Shown piece after piece: positions 60,234 to 64,000 of a DNA stretch of 64,000 bases (the first letter of the stretch is position 1; every line of letters begins with the position of its first letter). Origin of the DNA: Streptomyces venezuelae ATCC 10712 (lineage in GTDB: Bacteria > Actinomycetota > Actinomycetes > Streptomycetales > Streptomycetaceae); NCBI RefSeq assembly GCF_008639165.1, contig NZ_CP029197.1:5336001-5400000 (forward strand), read 5' to 3'. The translations under genes were made by a program, and so were the position numbers. The notes under the pieces were generated by a model that saw only the letters and a program-made list of their open reading frames with translations, made no database searches and had not been told where the DNA came from.

Positions 60234-60455
60234 TTGAAGCGCGAGATCCACCCCGAGTACGTCGAGACCCAGGTCAGCTGCACCTGTGGCGCGTCGTTCA
60301 CCACCCGGAGCACGCTGACCGAGGGCACCATCCGTGCCGAGGTCTGCTCCGAGTGCCACCCGTTCTACACGGGCAAGCAGAAGATCCTCGACACGGGTGG
60401 CCGCGTCGCCCGCTTCGAGGCCCGCTTCGGCAAGGCCGCCGGCTCCGCCAAGTAG
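60234..60455 (+). CDS. rpmE: 50S ribosomal protein bL31 (zinc-binding form)
   Basis: 73 residues from TTG 60234, with AGGAG upstream. Sequence KREIHPEYVETQVSCTCGASFTTRST...EVCSECHPFYTGKQ. Cysteines at 16, 18, 38 and 41 make this the zinc-containing (C+) type, in contrast to the zinc-free paralogue induced under zinc limitation. It is part of the 50S subunit at the bridge to 30S. prfA follows after 97 bp. Confidence 0.97.
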   Translation: MKREIHPEYVETQVSCTCGASFTTRSTLTEGTIRAEVCSECHPFYTGKQKILDTGGRVARFEARFGKAAGSAK

Positions 60456-60552
60456 CGAGCCCCTGCGCCGGTCCTCGGTCGCCCCGCGCGGGTGGCCGGG
60501 ACCGGCGCTTTGCCGTCCCCGTAGCAACTGACGAAAACCCCAGGAGCCCCCG

Positions 60553-61629
60553 ATGTTCGAGGCGGTCGAGGAACTGGTCGGCGAGCACGCCGACCTGGAG
60601 AAGAAGCTCGCGGACCCCTCGGTCCACGCCGACCAGGCGAACGCGCGCAAGCTCAACAAGCGCTACGCCGAGCTGACCCCGATCGTCGCCACGTACCGGG
60701 CCTGGAAGCAGACCGGCGACGACATCGAGACCGCCCGCGAGCTGGCGCACGACGACCCCGACTTCGCCGCAGAGGTCAAGCAGCTGGAGAAGGACCGCGA
60801 CGAGCTCACCGAGAAGCTCCGTCTGCTCCTCGTCCCGCGCGACCCCAGCGACGACAAGGACGTCATCCTGGAGATCAAGGCGGGCGCGGGCGGCGACGAG
60901 TCCGCCCTCTTCGCCGGCGACCTGCTCCGCATGTACCTCCGGTACGCCGAGCGCGTCGGCTGGAAGACCGAGATCATCGACGCCACCGAGTCCGAGCTCG
61001 GCGGCTACAAGGACGTCCAGGTCGCCGTGAAGACCAAGGGCGGCAACGGCGCCACCGAGCCCGGCCAGGGCGTCTGGGCGCGCCTCAAGTACGAGGGCGG
61101 GGTGCACCGCGTGCAGCGCGTGCCCGCGACCGAGTCCGCCGGCCGCATCCACACCTCCGCCGCCGGCGTGCTCGTCACGCCCGAGGCCGAGGAGGTCGAG
61201 GTCGAGATCCACGCCAACGACCTGCGCATCGACGTCTACCGCTCCTCGGGCCCCGGCGGCCAGTCGGTCAACACCACCGACTCCGCCGTCCGCATCACCC
61301 ACCTGCCGACCGGCATCGTCGCCTCCTGCCAGAACGAGAAGAGCCAGCTCCAGAACAAGGAGCAGGCCATGCGCATCCTGCGGTCCCGGCTGCTCGCCGC
61401 CGCGCAGGAGGAGGCCGAGTCCAAGGCCGCCGACGCCCGTCGCAGCCAGGTCCGCACCGTCGACCGGTCCGAGAAGATCCGTACGTACAACTTCCCGGAG
61501 AACCGGATCTCGGACCACCGCGTCGGCTTCAAGGCGTACAACTTGGACCAGGTGCTCGACGGCGACCTCGACGCGATGATCCAGGCCTGCGTCGACGCCG
61601 ACTCGGCCGCCAAGCTCGCCGCGGCGTAA
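60553..61629 (+). CDS. prfA: Peptide chain release factor 1
   Basis: 358 residues from ATG 60553, with AGGAG upstream. The stop-codon recognition motif PxT is PAT at 191-193, which identifies RF1 (UAA/UAG) rather than RF2. The catalytic GGQ is at 235-237 (SSGPGGQSVNTTDSAVRI). The gene for its methylase, prmC, follows after 46 bp, and PrmC methylates the Gln of this GGQ. Confidence 0.98.
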   Translation: MFEAVEELVGEHADLEKKLADPSVHADQANARKLNKRYAELTPIVATYRAWKQTGDDIETARELAHDDPDFAAEVKQLEKDRDELTEKLRLLLVPRDPSDDKDVILEIKAGAGGDESALFAGDLLRMYLRYAERVGWKTEIIDATESELGGYKDVQVAVKTKGGNGATEPGQGVWARLKYEGGVHRVQRVPATESAGRIHTSAAGVLVTPEAEEVEVEIHANDLRIDVYRSSGPGGQSVNTTDSAVRITHLPTGIVASCQNEKSQLQNKEQAMRILRSRLLAAAQEEAESKAADARRSQVRTVDRSEKIRTYNFPENRISDHRVGFKAYNLDQVLDGDLDAMIQACVDADSAAKLAAA

Positions 61630-61675
61630 GTGGCGTAAGTTCCGTAAGCCCCACCCCGCACCACGGAGGACCAGC

Positions 61676-62521
61676 GTGAACCTGCTGCTTGCCGAGGTGG
61701 CCCAGGCCACCCAGCGGCTGGCCGACGCCGGCGTTCCCTCACCGCGTTTCGACGCCGAGGAGCTCGCCGCGTTCGTGCACGGCGTCAAGCGGGGGGAGCT
61801 GCACAACGTCAAGGACGCGGACTTCGACGCCCGCTACTGGGAGACGGTCGCCCGCCGCGAGGCCCGCGAACCCCTCCAGCACATCACCGGGCGGGCGTTC
61901 TTCCGCTACCTGGAGCTCCAGGTCGGGCCCGGGGTCTTCGTGCCCCGCCCGGAGACCGAGTCCGTGGTCGGCTGGGCCATAGACGCCGTCCGCGCGATGG
62001 ACGTCGTCGAACCCCTCATCGTCGACCTCTGCACCGGCTCCGGAGCCATCGCGCTCGCCATGGCCCAGGAGGTGCCGCGCTCACGCGTGCACGCCGTCGA
62101 ACTCTCCGACGACGCGCTCGTGTGGACCCGGAAGAACGCCGAGGGCTCCCGCGTCACCGTCCACCAGGGCGACGCGCTCAGCGCGCTCCCCGAACTGGAC
62201 GGCCAGGTCGACCTGGTCATCTCCAACCCCCCGTACATCCCGCTCACCGAGTGGGAGTACGTGGCACCCGAGGCCCGCGACCACGACCCGGAGATGGCCC
62301 TCTTCTCCGGCGAGGACGGCCTCGACACCATCCGCGGCATCGAGCGCACCGCCCACCGGCTGCTGCGCCCCGGTGGCCTCGTCGTCATCGAGCACGCGGA
62401 CACCCAGGGCGGGCAGGTGCCCTGGATCTTCAACGAGGAGGCCGGCTGGGCCGACGCCGCCGACCACCCCGACCTGAACAACCGGCCGCGCTTCGCGACC
62501 GCCCGCAAGGCGATGCCATGA
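61676..62521 (+). CDS. prmC: Release factor glutamine methyltransferase
   Basis: 281 residues from GTG 61676, with GGAGG upstream. The N-terminal helical domain contacts the release factor. SAM-binding motif I is VDLCTGSGAIALAM, and the catalytic NPPY is at 184-187 (DLVISNPPYIPL). It methylates Gln of the GGQ motif in RF1/RF2. The stop codon overlaps a 20-codon ORF as ATGA. Confidence 0.97.
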   Translation: MNLLLAEVAQATQRLADAGVPSPRFDAEELAAFVHGVKRGELHNVKDADFDARYWETVARREAREPLQHITGRAFFRYLELQVGPGVFVPRPETESVVGWAIDAVRAMDVVEPLIVDLCTGSGAIALAMAQEVPRSRVHAVELSDDALVWTRKNAEGSRVTVHQGDALSALPELDGQVDLVISNPPYIPLTEWEYVAPEARDHDPEMALFSGEDGLDTIRGIERTAHRLLRPGGLVVIEHADTQGGQVPWIFNEEAGWADAADHPDLNNRPRFATARKAMP

Positions 62522-62580
62522 CCGGCATGACCGCCACCAACGCCATGACGAACCACGTGTACGAGGAGGCCGGGAACTGA
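62518..62580 (+). CDS. Possible 20-residue micro-ORF bridging prmC and tsaC
   Basis: ATG 62518 overlaps the prmC stop as ATGA, and the stop TGA 62578-62580 overlaps the tsaC start as TGATG. The peptide is MTGMTATNAMTNHVYEEAGN. Its 3' end contains GAGGAGG, the tsaC ribosome site. No ribosome site is visible upstream except those inside prmC. It may be a translational-coupling relay rather than a functional peptide. Confidence 0.35.
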   Translation: MTGMTATNAMTNHVYEEAGN

Positions 62581-63227
62581 TGGCACGGCGATACGACTGC
62601 AACGAGGCGACCGACCGTGTGACCGGTCTGCGCGAGGCCGCGTCCGCCGTCCGCCGGGGCGAGCTGGTCGTGCTGCCCACCGACACCGTGTACGGGATCG
62701 GGGCGGACGCCTTCAGCAGCGAGGCCGTCGCGGACCTGCTCGCCGCCAAGGGCCGGGGCCGCAACATGCCCACACCCGTGCTCATCGGCTCCCCGAACAC
62801 CCTCCACGGCCTGGTCACGGACTTCTCCGAGCAGGCCTGGGAGCTCGTCGACGCCTTCTGGCCCGGCGCGCTCACCCTCGTCGCCAAGCACCAGCCGTCC
62901 CTGCAGTGGGACCTCGGCGACACCCGGGGCACCGTCGCCATCCGCATGCCGCTGCACCCCGTGGCGATCGAGCTGCTCACCGAGGTCGGCCCGATGGCCG
63001 TCTCCTCGGCCAACCTCACCGGCCACCCCTCGCCGGAGGACTGCGACGCGGCCCAGCAGATGCTCGGCGACTCCGTCTCCGTCTACCTCGACGGCGGCCC
63101 GACGCCCGGCATCGTCCCCTCGTCCATCGTCGACGTCACGGGCAAGGTGCCGGTGCTGCTGCGCCAGGGCGCGCTGTCCCCGGAGGAGCTCCGGAAGGTC
63201 GTACCCGACCTCGAGGTGGCGAATTGA
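62580..63227 (+). CDS. tsaC: L-threonylcarbamoyladenylate synthase (Sua5/YciO/YrdC family)
   Basis: 215 residues from ATG 62580, with GAGGAGG 9 nt upstream. The YrdC domain has GELVVLPTDTVYGIGADAFSSEAVADLLAAKGRGRNMPTPVLIG and MAVSSANLTGHPSPEDCDAA. It makes threonylcarbamoyl-AMP from threonine, bicarbonate and ATP for t6A37 modification of ANN-decoding tRNAs. The C-terminal Sua5 domain is absent, so it is of the short TsaC length. It is coupled at its 3' end to the phosphatase homologue (TTGA). Confidence 0.95.
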   Translation: MARRYDCNEATDRVTGLREAASAVRRGELVVLPTDTVYGIGADAFSSEAVADLLAAKGRGRNMPTPVLIGSPNTLHGLVTDFSEQAWELVDAFWPGALTLVAKHQPSLQWDLGDTRGTVAIRMPLHPVAIELLTEVGPMAVSSANLTGHPSPEDCDAAQQMLGDSVSVYLDGGPTPGIVPSSIVDVTGKVPVLLRQGALSPEELRKVVPDLEVAN

Positions 63228-63871
63228 CCGCCCCTGAGGGGCGTGGCATAGCGGGGTTCGAAGACAGCAACACCTTCCGCATCCTCCACGTCAGCACCGG
63301 CAACGTCTGCCGCTCGCCGATCACCGAGCGGCTGACCCGCCATGCCCTGGTCGACCGGCTCGGCGACCCGCTGGGCGGCGGCCTGATCGTGGAGAGCGCG
63401 GGCACCTGGGGCCACGAGGGCGCCCCGATGGAGGCCAACGCGGAACTGGTCCTCGCCGACTTCGGCGCGGACTACAGCGGCTTCGTGGGACGCGAGCTCC
63501 TCGACGAACACGTCATCCGCGCGGACCTGGTCCTGACCGCGACCCGCGACCACCGCGCCCAGGTCATCTCGATGGGCCACTCGGCGGGGCTGCGCACCTT
63601 CACCCTGAAGGAGTTCACCCGCCTGGTCCGCGCGATCGACCCGGCGACCCTCCCCGACCCCCGCGACGAGGGCATGGTGGAACGCGCCCGCGCCCTGGTC
63701 CGCGCGGCGGCGGCACTCCGCGGCTGGCTCCTGGCCCCCTCGGTGGACGCGGACGAGGTCAACGACCCATATGGCGCCCCGATCACCTTCTTCCGCTCGA
63801 TCGGCGACGAGATCAACCAGGCGCTGGACCCTGTGGTGACGGCGTTGACGGGCGTGTCGGCGCGCGGTTGA
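63224..63871 (+). CDS. Low-molecular-weight protein tyrosine phosphatase homologue with Ser in place of the catalytic Cys
   Basis: 215 residues from TTG 63224 (TTGA overlap with tsaC, GAGGTGG upstream). The fold signature reads ILHVSTGNVCRSPITERL. The family P-loop is C-x5-R-S; here the nucleophile position is Ser24 (codon AGC), while Cys29 and Arg30 remain. The general-acid loop DPYG is kept near residues 181-184. Other family elements are VESAGTWGHEGAPMEANAELVLADFGADYSGFVGREL and LVLTATRDHRAQV. Without the Cys it should not form the phospho-enzyme intermediate, so it may be a phosphate- or phosphotyrosine-binding pseudo-enzyme. It sits in the conserved prfA-prmC-tsaC-glyA neighbourhood. Confidence 0.85.
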   Translation: MTAPEGRGIAGFEDSNTFRILHVSTGNVCRSPITERLTRHALVDRLGDPLGGGLIVESAGTWGHEGAPMEANAELVLADFGADYSGFVGRELLDEHVIRADLVLTATRDHRAQVISMGHSAGLRTFTLKEFTRLVRAIDPATLPDPRDEGMVERARALVRAAAALRGWLLAPSVDADEVNDPYGAPITFFRSIGDEINQALDPVVTALTGVSARG

Positions 63872-63917
63872 CGGCTGTCGGGGGGCGCGTGGGGGAGGGC
63901 GTGTCTACATTGGTGGC

Positions 63918-64000
63918 ATGTCGGTCAGTGCTCCACCCGATGAGGATCTCGACGTCCTGCGCCGGCAGGATCCGGAGATCGCCGATGTGCTGCTCGGTGA
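63918..64000 (+). CDS. glyA: Probable serine hydroxymethyltransferase, N-terminal fragment
   Basis: Only the first 27 codons are in the window (MSVSAPPDEDLDVLRRQDPEIADVLLG). The DLDVLRRQDPEIADVLLGE pattern resembles the N-terminus of streptomycete GlyA, and glyA is what follows this gene block in related genomes; no PLP motif is in view. TACATT (63905-63910) lies 7 bp before the ATG, suggesting a leaderless transcript. Confidence 0.55.
   Translation, partial: MSVSAPPDEDLDVLRRQDPEIADVLLG

Overview
The window is a chromosomal segment of a Streptomyces-type actinomycete. The evidence is the very high GC content, GTG and TTG start codons, dense 4-nt stop/start overlaps, a bacterial conservon, Ku/LigD end joining, the multifunctional 2-oxoglutarate enzyme Kgd, and a gene order (kgd ... 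lon ... conservon ... ku ... lysA-hom-thrC-thrB-rho-lcp-rpmE-prfA-prmC-tsaC-phosphatase-glyA) that I recognise from streptomycete core chromosomes. I see no insertion sequence, prophage or CRISPR array.

Layout. 1-5.8 kb: the end of a TPR protein, then a compact FxS-type ribosomal-peptide locus (65-aa precursor-like peptide, HExxH-type peptide hydroxylase, TIR-like/NB-ARC/TPR protein). 5.9-12.6 kb (minus): Kgd, a translationally coupled two-component system and a spermidine-synthase-fold protein. 12.8-18.6 kb (minus): an ECF sigma factor, an anti-sigma zinc finger fused to a membrane permease, an ABC ATPase and two membrane proteins, preceded by a lipoprotein and a GNAT enzyme. 18.7-25.5 kb: Lon under an HspR-type operator, a DUF4240 protein, a chitin-type LPMO with a DasR-like site, a GH25 lysozyme, a MarR regulator and a PP2C-like phosphatase. 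25.9-31.7 kb: a conservon (sensor kinase, roadblock, DUF742, GTPase) followed by a styrene-monooxygenase-type flavoprotein. 31.8-38.3 kb: DUF6584, NlpC/P60, a TetR regulator, two divergent diiron proteins and a Pro-rich membrane protein. 38.4-43.4 kb (minus): a FtsW/RodA-PBP pair, and a CseA-like lipoprotein coupled to a CseC-like kinase with no response regulator beside it.

43.7-49.5 kb: a HEAT-repeat protein, split LigD (ligase and polymerase as separate proteins) divergent from Ku, and tRNA-Arg(CCG). 49.6-56.3 kb: a single-domain response regulator, an ArgS-like anticodon-binding protein (NrtL), then the aspartate-family genes lysA, hom, thrC, thrB. 56.7-64 kb: rho, an LCP protein, rpmE, prfA, prmC, tsaC, a low-molecular-weight phosphatase homologue and the start of probable glyA, which together form a translation/termination/tRNA-modification block.

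Most unusual points: the FxS-like locus whose precursor lacks the canonical FxSxx tail and which has no radical SAM enzyme in view; the zinc-finger/ABC-permease fusion driven by its own ECF sigma factor; the phosphatase homologue with Ser in place of the catalytic Cys; a GGTNACC operator array between the two diiron genes; 16-bp-period direct repeats before hom; a long dyad between thrC and thrB; and a 20-codon ORF that exactly bridges prmC and tsaC.
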